Shown: positions 35,795 to 45,315 of the stretch, piece after piece
Numbering within the stretch: the stretch's first letter is position 1
Layout of the letters: each line of letters starts with the position of its first letter
Source: Mucilaginibacter rubeus
GTDB taxonomy: Bacteria; Bacteroidota; Bacteroidia; Sphingobacteriales; Sphingobacteriaceae
Direction of reading: 5' to 3'
DNA length: 64,000 bases
NCBI RefSeq assembly: GCF_003286415.2
Contig: NZ_CP043450.1
Span: forward strand, 3,286,001-3,350,000
Made by a program: the position numbers and the translations under genes
The notes under the pieces: model-generated
The model's input: the letters and a program-made list of their open reading frames with translations, nothing else
What the model was told of the DNA's origin: nothing
The model's database searches: none

Positions 35795-37135
35795 TTAAAG
35801 TTTCCCGGTTACGTTTTGTAATTGATAATATTGAAGTTGAGCGGCTATTCTGGCAGCAGCCAGATCAAAGCGGGTTTGTAATAACTGCGTATCCGCGTCA
35901 AGCAGATCGGTTATCAGCGATAGTTGATTAAAGTAGGTATTGTTTACAATGCGCCTGTTTTCTGTAGCCTGTTGGACATTAACGCGGCTAACATCTACCC
36001 TGTTTAAAGCTTCCTTGTACCTGAGCCAGGCCTCATTAACCTGCTGGCGTACGCCATCTTCAGTTTGCGCATGCTCAATTTCCTGGCTTTCAAGATCAAG
36101 CCTTGCCACTTTTACCTTGTGGCTGTTATGATAAAACGAGGATATAGAAAACGAAGCTTTTACCCCTGCAAAACCCAAACCGTACAAGCTCGGCGAGTAG
36201 GGATAAAACAGGATTTGCGGGTAGCTATAGTTATAAGCCGCGAACAAGCCCACTTTAGGCGATACGTTTGCTTTTATATTCTTCAATTTCAGCTTGCTTA
36301 GCTCCGTTTCCTGTTCAGAGATCTTGAGCTGATAGGCGTTCTTCCCGGCATCGGTTAAATACTCGTCGTACGTCTCTTTGCCTGTTGTATCCAACTGAAC
36401 AGCTTCAACCGGGTTTATCCGCTGATCATCAGGCAAACCTATCAGGATATTCAGCTTTTGGTTAGCTATAGCCAGATCATTATCCAACTGAACCAAAGAG
36501 AGTTTCTGCTTAGAAAGCTTTAGCTCCGCCCTTAGCACATCGCTTTTTAATACTACGCCGTTTTTTTGAAGGGTTTTGATTTGTAAAAGCTGTTTTTCCT
36601 GCGCAGCAATATCTTTCAACAACAGATCTTTAAAGATGATACTGCGTTGCATATCCAGATAATAGGCTGCGACACGTAACTTAACCTCAGAAAGTGTCAG
36701 CTTTTGCTGTTCCCCTGCTATATTATTTTCGCGTTTGCGGGCGTCAATTTCCAGATTGGTTTTATTACCGTTATAAATATTTAAATAAGCCTCGCCGCCT
36801 ACAGTGTAAGTAGTATGCAAAACCGGGAACTGAGTTGGTGTATTAAAAATACCGTTTTCGTAAACCGGCATATTGCTTACACGGGCATATTCGCCGTTAA
36901 TATTAATCTCGGGCAGGCGCTCTGCTTTGGCATCTTTAATACCTTCGGCACTGCTTGTTACCTTCAATTGTTTAATTTGTACAGCTTTGCTGTTTGTGGC
37001 TGCTTTTTGCCAAACCTGTGCTATGGTTAAGGATAGGTTTTTGCTGGTATCAGCAGCGGGTTGTTGGGCTTTTAACGAAAAGGCCAACAACAAAACTGGC
37101 AACAAGGCCAGATAAAATTTACTATTAAAGTTCAT
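35795..37135 (-). CDS. TolC-family outer-membrane efflux protein
   Basis: A 446-residue secreted protein with signal peptide (FYLALLPVLLLAFSLKAQQ). It has the duplicated outer-membrane efflux architecture: long amphipathic helices with many Q, K and L residues and the repeated NG-x-VLKSDVLRAELKLSKQKL motif common in Bacteroidota homologues. It is the first gene of the efflux operon and is divergent from the AraC regulator, with 61 bp between the two starts. Confidence 0.92.
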   Translation of the reverse strand: MNFNSKFYLALLPVLLLAFSLKAQQPAADTSKNLSLTIAQVWQKAATNSKAVQIKQLKVTSSAEGIKDAKAERLPEININGEYARVSNMPVYENGIFNTPTQFPVLHTTYTVGGEAYLNIYNGNKTNLEIDARKRENNIAGEQQKLTLSEVKLRVAAYYLDMQRSIIFKDLLLKDIAAQEKQLLQIKTLQKNGVVLKSDVLRAELKLSKQKLSLVQLDNDLAIANQKLNILIGLPDDQRINPVEAVQLDTTGKETYDEYLTDAGKNAYQLKISEQETELSKLKLKNIKANVSPKVGLFAAYNYSYPQILFYPYSPSLYGLGFAGVKASFSISSFYHNSHKVKVARLDLESQEIEHAQTEDGVRQQVNEAWLRYKEALNRVDVSRVNVQQATENRRIVNNTYFNQLSLITDLLDADTQLLQTRFDLAAARIAAQLQYYQLQNVTGKL

Positions 37136-37196
37136 GGTGATTTAATAGTACAAAGTTCGGCACTCGCTAAAAGCTTATTTTATTTAAATTTGCCAA

Positions 37197-38015
37197 ATGT
37201 TTATTCATTCCAGCCAAAATATAGATACAGCTACAGCCGATAACTTTTTCCGGGATATTGACCAATATCCCGAATCCGTTTATGTAATTAACTGGAAAAC
37301 AGAAAGAAACTTCCCCAACCATAACCACAAAAAAGGTCAGCTGATTTACATAGAAGGAGGCATTGCCTATATTCATTTAACCGATAAAACTTTGGTAATA
37401 CCGGCAAGGCATTATGTATGGATCCCCGGCGGGATGATGCATTTTGTGGAAATGCACAAATCGGCAATTACCCGCACGGTATATTTTTACTGGCACGATG
37501 ATAACAGCAACCCGTTTTACACCAAAGGCGGAATTTACCCCATCAATAATTTATTACTACAGATGCTCATTTACTCCGAGCGCTGGGACGGCAATGTATT
37601 CCCTGATGAACAGGCATTCCATTTTTTAGCGGGAATAAAGGCGATTTTGCCGGAGATCAGCGAAAAATCTTTACCTGTAGCCTTACCTACTACAGATAAC
37701 ACCCGGATGCACCCTGTGCTGGATTATATGAATAAAAACGCATTTGAACCGCTAACACTTTCATCTGTAAGCGAAGAAACCGGCTTTAGCGAAAGGACAC
37801 TTTCACGCCTTTTCCAATCAACCCTTAACACTTCGTTTTTGCAATATTTTAAATTGCTAAAAATGGTAAAGGCCATTGAGCTGATGCTGCAAACCGATAT
37901 GTCTATGAGCGAGATTGCTTATAAATTGGGATACAATAGTTTATCGGCCTTTAGCGCCATATTTTACCAGCTCACCAATATCAGGCCATCTGATTTTGCC
38001 AAGCAGCTGAGGTAA
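37197..38015 (+). CDS. AraC-family transcriptional regulator
   Basis: A 272-residue regulator. The N-terminal half is a cupin-like sensor domain (NWKTERNFPNHNHKKGQLIYIEGGIAYIHLTDKTLVIPARHYVWIPGGMMHF). The C-terminal double HTH has LTLSSVSEETGFSERTLSRLFQSTLNTSFLQYFKLLKM and MSEIAYKLGYNSLSAFSAIFYQLTNIRPSDF, as expected. It is transcribed away from the efflux operon, sharing a 61-bp promoter region, so it most likely controls that operon and itself. Its stop codon directly abuts the stop of the convergent DUF5107 gene, with no terminator space between. Confidence 0.93.
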   Translation: MFIHSSQNIDTATADNFFRDIDQYPESVYVINWKTERNFPNHNHKKGQLIYIEGGIAYIHLTDKTLVIPARHYVWIPGGMMHFVEMHKSAITRTVYFYWHDDNSNPFYTKGGIYPINNLLLQMLIYSERWDGNVFPDEQAFHFLAGIKAILPEISEKSLPVALPTTDNTRMHPVLDYMNKNAFEPLTLSSVSEETGFSERTLSRLFQSTLNTSFLQYFKLLKMVKAIELMLQTDMSMSEIAYKLGYNSLSAFSAIFYQLTNIRPSDFAKQLR

Positions 38016-41000
38016 TTACATCAACCGCTCCAGGATCCTGATGTTTGCGTCGCTCGCCTCGCTTTCCTTAAAGGCTTTACTTTCATAAACCTCTTTACAC
38101 CATTTGATCACTTTATCATCCGGATACTTCTGAATTTCTGCATCCAACCAGTTGATCGCCAGAGTGCGGCCATTCAGCTTTTCAATAGCCCAGGCGGTTA
38201 CCAAATGATTAGCCGAAAGGAAATTACTTACCGTATTATCTATTTGAGGCTTAAAGGCTGTTATTTTTTGCAGATACTGTGTGGCTTCATTAGTCTTACC
38301 CATTTTGGTATAGCACAGGTAACTCATCCAGTCTTCCAATCGCTCGTCAATATTTTCGGCATAGGGTTTACCTACACCCAGGTTTGCCGGCCATTTTTTA
38401 GCCTCGGCTATGTAATTTAAAGCTGCTTTGTAGTTTTTAGTATCGATCTTTTGAACCGCCTGCATCAACTCGGTTTCCCGGTATAACTCGCGGCCAATCG
38501 TCGCGCCTTCAAAAGGTAAGATATCAATGTGCGATAACAGCTCACCGCATTCGTTGTACCGTTTATTCAGGAGCAATATTTTGGCGTACAGCATACCAAT
38601 AATGTAATTATCACGGTGCGATTTATAAAAGGGTTCAACAGTAGTTAGTGCTTTGGCATATTGCTTATTATTAACATAATATTCGCCAAGCAGCTTATTA
38701 TAACGCCAGCCTTTATCAAGTTTGGCTGCGGTATTTAAATCTGCCAGAACATTTTCTCCTGTTTGCATTGCAGCCCGCGCTACATAAAATGGTGCAAAAT
38801 CTGGTTGGTTGCCACATGCAGCAAACAACTTTTTGCTTTCGTCAAGGCGGTTCCGGTCTTTGTAAAGCAATGCCAGAAAATACTTTGGCTTCCAGTTATT
38901 ACTTTGTTGCATAGCCCATTTTAACACACCTTCATCACTATTGCGGAAAGGAAATACAAATGCCGCCGTTGCTGTATTGGCTTTATTTAAGGCTTCACTA
39001 AATGGCTTTGTTTGCCCTTGCTGCAAAAATGCCAGTTTATAGTACACAAATGCGCTGGCTGGCGAAAGCAGTAAAACCTTTTCACTTTCTTCTGTACAAC
39101 CGTTATGATCATACAAATTTGCCAGATCAAGGTAACTTTCAATAGGCTGTTCATTCCGAATCATTGATGTAAAAGCCTTTTTTGTAGCTTCAGATTGTTG
39201 CCATAAATACTGTTCAAAGCTGGCAAAATGATTAAGCGGTTCGTATGTCAATATGGTGTCTAAAACCTGCTCGGCATTTTTGCGCTCGTTTAAATGCCGG
39301 TAAGCTATAGCTTGTACCTGTAGGGAAGATATATCAAACCTGTTAAAATCCAGCGCTTTTGAGGCAAACTCCAAAGCCTTCACATCATTCTTTTCTTTTA
39401 AATACAAACTACTCAAAGCCGAGTAAGCCGCATTACGATATTCAACCGATAAACCGGCTATATCAAAACCATCTTTAGCATCAGCCACGTTACCCAGTTG
39501 CGCGTTTATGATGCCATAATAATAGTTTGCAGCACCATCATTAGTATTGATACTCAAGGCAGTTTTGGCAAAAGCCAAAGCTTCGGCATAACGCATATCA
39601 CGGTACATCAGCGCTGCCGATTGTACCAGTGCCGGCAAAAAGTATGGATCTTTTTTTAATGCTTCCTGCAGTTTTTCTTCGGCCTCGGGGTACATTTTTT
39701 GATCCATGAACTCCTTGCCCTGGGTGTATAAACCATAAGGGCTATTCCAGTCAAAATCCTTTGGCAAGTCAACCGGGCGATTAAGGTTATCTGCTTCAGG
39801 CTTTGAATTATAGATAAGTTTATTAGTACCTAAAGTTACCAGCACATCCCCGACATCAGCCTTAACCGAATCTGCAAATAATTGTAAGGGTTGCAATGTT
39901 ACCTTTTTACTGTAGATCACCTTATCACCCTGCTTTACTTTCAGCGTATCGGCTATTTTTTGAACCGGGTTAAAATACAGTTTCAACAAGCCGCCATCAG
40001 TCTTCACATTAAGCGCGCCATAGTTATTTGCCTGTACAAAGCCCTTGGTTTTGAGTACCGGGTACCAGTATTCTGTCCAGGTATCTGAAGTGCCGGGCGC
40101 AAAACCTTTGTGTTTGAAAGGTGTGAACGTGCTTTTAACTGCGGTTTGGTTAAACAACCTCCCCGATTGAATTTCAGAATACTGACCATCGTTATCGGTA
40201 AGCTGCTTTTCCCAGATCATGCCCTGATCTGACAGTCCCCAGATCCAGATCTTTTTACCCGCTTTATCTTCGTGACCGCCATAACGGGCCATACCAAAAT
40301 CATCGTTATGCCAGTAAGCACCGAAAAAATCGGTGTACTTGCCAAACACATGGTATGATTTATAACCACCAAAATTGTTATTATCATAAAAGGAAAGATC
40401 TTTCCCGTTCTGTTTATTGATGGGCCAGTCGGCGTACTCCCCCTGATGACCGAGGTATTTAGTACCGGGGAAAATATATTCAAGTTTACCGCTGGTTTTA
40501 ATACCGGTATTCATCCAGTGGTAATAGGGTTGTTCAAGCGGTGTTGAGTTATGCCAGAATGATTTTGTAGTGAAATAAGCTTTATCTGCCGGAAGGTTTA
40601 CTTCCATTGTCCAGGTGGTATTGGTAAGCAGGTCAAGCACGCTGATGAAACAACTTACACTGCCATCGGCATTTGTACGGGTAAGGTAGTCGACCGGGGT
40701 AACCGAATTTGGTGTATGCCCAATGATACCGTAATTAGGTTCGATGCCACCGCTTGTCCAGGGGCCGCGCATGGCAATGTCCCTGAATTTTACTACATGG
40801 TTTTCATAAACAATTGGTTTACTTGTCGATTTTTCAACTGCCGACCAGATCTTGCCGCCTATCTGGGGTAAAATGGTTAACCTGATATACTCGTTTTCCA
40901 GCTCAACTATTTTCCACTCCTTTTGCACCGGTTTATCCGTAAATCCGTCGTAACGGAAATACGGATAAATATTGGTGAATGCCGGTATCGGATTAGGATC

Positions 41001-41117
41001 CGAAAACGGATAAGTGGTAATAGCTTTAGTATACTCGCGGATACTTGCCGTTTGTTGGGCAAAAGCCTTCAGGCCGCCAATGCAAAGGCATACGGCGATA
41101 AACCATTTTTTATTCAT
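38016..41117 (-). CDS. DUF5107 domain and tetratricopeptide-repeat protein
   Basis: A 1033-residue secreted protein (signal peptide MNKKWFIAVCLCIGGLKAFAQ). The N-terminal part (about residues 40-360) is a DUF5107-type domain resembling aldose-1-epimerase-like beta-sandwiches, with WKIVELENEYIRLTILPQIGGKIWSAVEKSTSKPIVYEN. The C-terminal part is an array of TPR-like helices (YPEAEEKLQEALKKDPYFLPALVQSAALMYRDMRYAEALAFAKTALSIN and later repeats). It is 8 bp after the frameshifted DUF6067 gene in the same direction, so it belongs to the SusC/SusD-linked carbohydrate locus. Glycan processing or recognition is likely; the reaction is not established here. Confidence 0.82.
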   Translation of the reverse strand: MNKKWFIAVCLCIGGLKAFAQQTASIREYTKAITTYPFSDPNPIPAFTNIYPYFRYDGFTDKPVQKEWKIVELENEYIRLTILPQIGGKIWSAVEKSTSKPIVYENHVVKFRDIAMRGPWTSGGIEPNYGIIGHTPNSVTPVDYLTRTNADGSVSCFISVLDLLTNTTWTMEVNLPADKAYFTTKSFWHNSTPLEQPYYHWMNTGIKTSGKLEYIFPGTKYLGHQGEYADWPINKQNGKDLSFYDNNNFGGYKSYHVFGKYTDFFGAYWHNDDFGMARYGGHEDKAGKKIWIWGLSDQGMIWEKQLTDNDGQYSEIQSGRLFNQTAVKSTFTPFKHKGFAPGTSDTWTEYWYPVLKTKGFVQANNYGALNVKTDGGLLKLYFNPVQKIADTLKVKQGDKVIYSKKVTLQPLQLFADSVKADVGDVLVTLGTNKLIYNSKPEADNLNRPVDLPKDFDWNSPYGLYTQGKEFMDQKMYPEAEEKLQEALKKDPYFLPALVQSAALMYRDMRYAEALAFAKTALSINTNDGAANYYYGIINAQLGNVADAKDGFDIAGLSVEYRNAAYSALSSLYLKEKNDVKALEFASKALDFNRFDISSLQVQAIAYRHLNERKNAEQVLDTILTYEPLNHFASFEQYLWQQSEATKKAFTSMIRNEQPIESYLDLANLYDHNGCTEESEKVLLLSPASAFVYYKLAFLQQGQTKPFSEALNKANTATAAFVFPFRNSDEGVLKWAMQQSNNWKPKYFLALLYKDRNRLDESKKLFAACGNQPDFAPFYVARAAMQTGENVLADLNTAAKLDKGWRYNKLLGEYYVNNKQYAKALTTVEPFYKSHRDNYIIGMLYAKILLLNKRYNECGELLSHIDILPFEGATIGRELYRETELMQAVQKIDTKNYKAALNYIAEAKKWPANLGVGKPYAENIDERLEDWMSYLCYTKMGKTNEATQYLQKITAFKPQIDNTVSNFLSANHLVTAWAIEKLNGRTLAINWLDAEIQKYPDDKVIKWCKEVYESKAFKESEASDANIRILERLM

Positions 41118-41125
41118 GTTTCCGT

Positions 41126-41693
41126 TTATTTAATCACCAGTAACCAACCTTTACCTTTTTCAACCGGGATCCTATCGGTCAAGCCAAATGTTTTGCCTGG
41201 CTGATAGCTTTTAATTTCCGGAGCCGTGATGGTTGCTTTGGCCGGATCGATGCCTAATTTTTTCCAGTCGATATTTAACTGAAAATCTGAATCATCATCT
41301 TCCCAACTGGCAATGGCTACCATGGCAGCGCCATCCTTTTTATAAACGGTTGCTATAACCTTGGCTTTATCGGTTTTTACCGGATTATCATCAACCCAGT
41401 AACCAATCATTTTTGTGCCTTTCATACCAAAATTATCCCAGGCTTTCCAAATCGGGCGCGGATCTGCACCATCGCTCCAAGGCATACGGTTAGTCATGCC
41501 GTAAACCATGCCACGCCATTTGTTACCGCCGCCCTGTAACATCTCGCCCATTAAACCAAAAGGAATACCGCTCACTTCAGTCAGGAAGAAATCAGGATCA
41601 TTTTTTTCGTAATCGAAATACTCACCAAACCATAAACGGTTTAGATAAGGAAAATGCTCCATATACAGGTTAGCACTATTATTGAAACCGTGC
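41126..41693 (-). pseudogene. C-terminal part of frameshifted DUF6067 glycosidase-like gene
   Basis: This segment continues the 41641-44109 gene in another frame. Read through, it runs GFNNSANLYMEHFPYLNRLWFGEYFDY, a natural continuation of the upstream IDLHSANQYNK, and ends in a beta-sandwich tail (DRIPVEKGKGWLLVIK). The frame changes at a run of four A residues (T run at 41694-41697 on the plus strand); one extra A would restore a single protein of about 1000 residues. An internal ATG at 41662 could in principle start a short product, but no independent function is expected. Confidence 0.8.
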
Positions 41694-44109
41694 TTTTATT
41701 GTATTGATTAGCCGAGTGCAGATCGATAATTCCCGGGTGACCATCTTTAGTCAATACACGTTTAATACGTTTCATGGTAACACGGTCAAAAGCCACATCA
41801 TCCAGGTAAATACCATCGATACCTACGTTTTGGGTTAGCCAATTCATACCCTCCACATAGTAATTATGCCAACGGTTCATGCCGCTGTTAATGATGGCAG
41901 CATCTTTAATTTCGGGTACAAACCAGGCAGCTATATAATCATCGCCCACATGTTCCTGCAACCAGCTAAAGCCGCCACCCTTACCCGGCGAATAAATTTC
42001 GTGTCCTAAACTGCGCAGCGCGAAAGTTTCATAGGCGTGATTAGATAACTCACGGATGGTATTATAGATCTTCACCTTTAACCCGGCAGCATGGGCCGAA
42101 TCATCATAGGCTTTCATTTTTTGCCATGCAATAAACGGATAGTTGATAGTAGGGTTTATCGCGGTAGCATGGTGAATATTGATAAGCGTTGCTCCCGCTT
42201 TCTTAATTGTGTCAATAGGTTTATATGAATGATAAAACCTTGTAGCCCACTGAAAATCAGTATTAATGGTATGGAAAGGTGTTACCAACAGGGTAAAGTT
42301 ATAATAAAGCTCGTCGCCTTTTTTTAGATCACGCTCGCCGCTGTAATTGTTGGCTAATACAGCATTACCATCAAATGCTACCTTAATACCACCTTTGTTA
42401 TTATTGCCCCAAGAGGTTGGCAGTAATAAAGGCTTTTGTAGATAAAAATTGGTATTTAACGGACGAACATATTTTTCGTCCCTCAATGAATACTGTAAAC
42501 CGCCGTTCACATTACCAATCCAGGCTCCATCCTGGTTTTTATGGGCTACATCCCATTTCCATTCAAAGTTTTCGGGGCGATAGCCTCCTTTTTGACCGAG
42601 GCCCATCATATATTTAGCAAAATCCTTTTTAAAAGGAATGTGCATGGTAATATCTTTCAGGCTAACATCTTGCGTGGCTTTCACTTTTACTGTATAAGCC
42701 ATAAAACCGTCAAACTCCAGAGAAGCGGTCACATCCATCTGCAGGCTATCATTAGCACTTACCGCAGTCCACTGCACTGTGCCGGCTTCTTTTTTGGTGA
42801 ATTGTACACCCTGGCTTTTCAGGTTTATTTTTTTGCCAGCGGCGTCGATAAAATGAAAGTGGATACCTTCGGTAAGCAGGTTACTAGGAGCCGCGGCGTA
42901 CTCCGTCATCTCCGGCGTAAAATAAGTCTGGATCTGTTTTGGGAAACCATCTTTATTCACTTCTACCTTACGGCCTAACAAACTTATGATGCTACCGCTG
43001 ATTTCAAGCGGGGTATACGGCGCGATAACCGTATTTTGTTGTGCCATAGTTGAGTTTAACCAACCCAGGCGGGTCATTTTGTAAGGTTCGCTTACACCGC
43101 CATCTTTTGAAATCTTGCTATTTACTTTAACCGACAAAGCAATTGCCTTAGCTGGTTTACCGTTGATGCTGATAGTTGCCTTACCACTATAAACCGAAGG
43201 TAATATTGCTGCAGGCACATCTACCCCACACCATAAGGCCTGGATCTCGGCTTTCGCCACGTTCACAACCTTAGTAAGCGGCTTAGCATCATAAGTGGTA
43301 CCGCCTGTATTGATACAAAACAGAGCAGAAGCCGGAATAACTTTACCTGTAGCAGATTTCAAATCACTAAATGTTACCTGTACATTTTCGATATCCTTCA
43401 ATGCATAAATACCAAGCTGAAATGCAAAGTTTTCGCCACGGGCAGCTTCACCGGTATATTTACTTTGCGGGCCAAGTTCAATCCAGCGTTGCGGCAAATC
43501 TTTGTTCATGCGGATAGAGTTCATCCTGTCTTCCGGGAAAACCAAAAATGTTTCAGATTTGTGCTTATTCAGTAACGCTTCGGTTTCTGCTTTGGTAGCA
43601 ATCACCTCCATAGGGTAAAAACTGTTAAAAGCATCTATCGACTGAAATTCTTTTACCGAAGCTAAAGGTGTTTGCTTGCTATTTACAGCACTTAGCCATT
43701 CGGCTGAGGCTGTATTTTCGGGTTTGAGGTAAACACCTTTAGGATAGTTTGAGCGCCCCTCGTTTTTGTAAGGCATGTAATACACAAAGTAAGTACCCTT
43801 GCCCGACGTTGGCTCAAAATACAGTTCACCGCTTTCACGGTTTACTGAACCAATTTTTACGTTGGTTATTTTTTGTTTGGTTTTAGCATCTTCAATAATG
43901 ATCCGCTTGTTCTCGGGCTCATTATCCCTGCGCCTCCAGTTAATCACCGCTTTAGCCACTTTACCTGTACCATTAAAGGTTAATACCACACGATGGTTAC
44001 CCAATGAATCGGCCAGCCAGCATTTATCGCAATTGGTATAAGGTACTTTTTGTGCCGAAGCAGCAAAGCCCGATAAAAGGAAAGTGATAGCTAAAAATTG
44101 TTTTTTCAT
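41641..44109 (-). pseudogene. N-terminal part of frameshifted DUF6067 glycosidase-like gene
   Basis: An 822-residue frame with signal peptide (MKKQFLAITFLLSGFAASAQ) and a DUF6067-type glycoside-hydrolase-like body. Features include CDKCWLADSLGNHRVVLTFNGTGKVAKAVINWRRRDNEPENKRI near the start and a TIM-barrel-like catalytic portion with NVGIDGIYLDDVAFDR and HPGIIDLHSANQYN. After the 41694-41697 homopolymer the last 15 or so residues are out of frame and read to a premature stop. The remaining barrel strands and C-terminal domain are encoded in the next frame (41126-41693). This could be a real mutation, phase-variable slippage or a sequencing error. Context (cytochrome and sulfotransferase upstream, DUF5107 downstream) suggests a role in glycan breakdown. 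Confidence 0.8.
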
Positions 44110-44174
44110 GAAATAAATTTAGTCAGTCTTTTTATAATGTTGTTTCAAGAATTATAATTCCTAAAACCGCCGCC

Positions 44175-44273
44175 GCTCGGCTCCGGCCGAGTGGCAACTA
44201 TTTCGCGGCCTCTGACCGCAGTGTTAAGCAGGCCAGAGGCATGGAGATAGCGGTCACTCGGCTGGAGCCGAGC
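44175..44273. repeat. REP-like doublet: paired palindromes in inverted orientation
   Basis: Left arm GCTCGGCTCCGGCCGAGTG (44175-44193) and right arm CACTCGGCTGGAGCCGAGC (44255-44273) are reverse complements with one mismatch, and each arm is itself a small hairpin (CTCGGC...GCCGAG). Between them GGCCTCTG and CAGAGGCC-like segments also pair. GC content is far above the surrounding DNA. It lies in the 182-bp gap between the cytochrome and DUF6067 genes. The layout is that of a bacterial interspersed REP doublet. Confidence 0.75.
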
Positions 44274-44291
44274 GACCACACTTATTGTTTT

Positions 44292-45305
44292 TTAAATAGC
44301 AGGTTTTATCCCCTGCCCTTCCCAATAGTCAATGATGGGCTTATACGGGCCGTATTTATGTTGCTGCTCTGAGAAAGGATCTTTAAAAGGCCCTTTATCA
44401 TAATCAATCGCTTTTTCTTCGTAATGCGGATAGTCAACTTCCTTAGTGGTTTTAGGCAACGGACGTTTGTGTTTTTTATCGTCATTAACAAATGCGGCTA
44501 TATCAAGCGCCTCTGCGTCGGTCAAAAAAGGTTTTCCTTCGGCTGTTTTATCATAAGGCATATTCCCTTTTAACCATTGCGCCAACTTAACCACACGGTG
44601 CATGCTTGAACCAGGACGATAAGCCAATAATCCCCATACCGGCGGATACTCGTAAGTTACATTATCAAAACGCATTTTGCCTTCGCCATTTTTGGCATGG
44701 CAACGCTCGCAATTTTGAGCATATAAAACCTCGCCCCTGTCTGATGAAGCCGCTACATTGGGCAGCTCAACCTCCATATTTTTTAAACCTTTGGTGGTTT
44801 TAGAAACATTTGACGAATCGCTCAAAAACTTAAGGTAAGCCATGATCGAGATCATCTCTTTTCCGTCCAATGGCAAAGGTCTGCCCAGGTTAGGGCGCAT
44901 TACGCAATTGTTGATGCGTTCGGCTAAGGATAAAATTCTACCTTCTCGTGCGCGGTACTGCGGATAATCACGAAACGACCTTACCAGGTTAAAGGCGTAT
45001 GGCCTTGTGCCTGCGTCGCGGTGGCAATTGGTACAGTTCATTTTATTACCGGTATAATGACCATTAATACCTTCGGGGCCTATATAATAGGCAGTATGCA
45101 GCATCAATTCGCGGCCATAACGTACGGCATCACCGTATTTACCGCCGGGCATTTTGCCGGTATCTACCGAAACAAGACTCTCAGCAGCAGAATCAGCCTT
45201 ATCCGCTTCTTCCGCTTTGCTTCCGCTGCATGATACTAACTGAGCAACGTTTGCCAAAGCAAATAACAGCAACAGGAAAGTTATATATTGATATTTCTTT
45301 TTCAT
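44292..45305 (-). CDS. TsdA-like diheme c-type cytochrome lipoprotein
   Basis: A 337-residue exported protein. A signal peptide with lipobox LVSC (Cys26) suggests a lipoprotein. Two heme c sites are present: CTNCH at 91-95 and CERCH at 199-203. Between them SLAERINNCVMRPNLGRPLPLDGKEMISIMAYLKFLS matches the region around the conserved cysteine of TsdA thiosulfate dehydrogenases; Cys134 is the candidate axial ligand. TsdA oxidises thiosulfate to tetrathionate or runs in reverse. It is 10 bp after an aryl-sulfate sulfotransferase gene, suggesting a link to sulfur groups released from substrates, though other electron-transfer roles are possible. Confidence 0.78.
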   Translation of the reverse strand: MKKKYQYITFLLLLFALANVAQLVSCSGSKAEEADKADSAAESLVSVDTGKMPGGKYGDAVRYGRELMLHTAYYIGPEGINGHYTGNKMNCTNCHRDAGTRPYAFNLVRSFRDYPQYRAREGRILSLAERINNCVMRPNLGRPLPLDGKEMISIMAYLKFLSDSSNVSKTTKGLKNMEVELPNVAASSDRGEVLYAQNCERCHAKNGEGKMRFDNVTYEYPPVWGLLAYRPGSSMHRVVKLAQWLKGNMPYDKTAEGKPFLTDAEALDIAAFVNDDKKHKRPLPKTTKEVDYPHYEEKAIDYDKGPFKDPFSEQQHKYGPYKPIIDYWEGQGIKPAI

Positions 45306-45315
45306 TTTTAATGAT

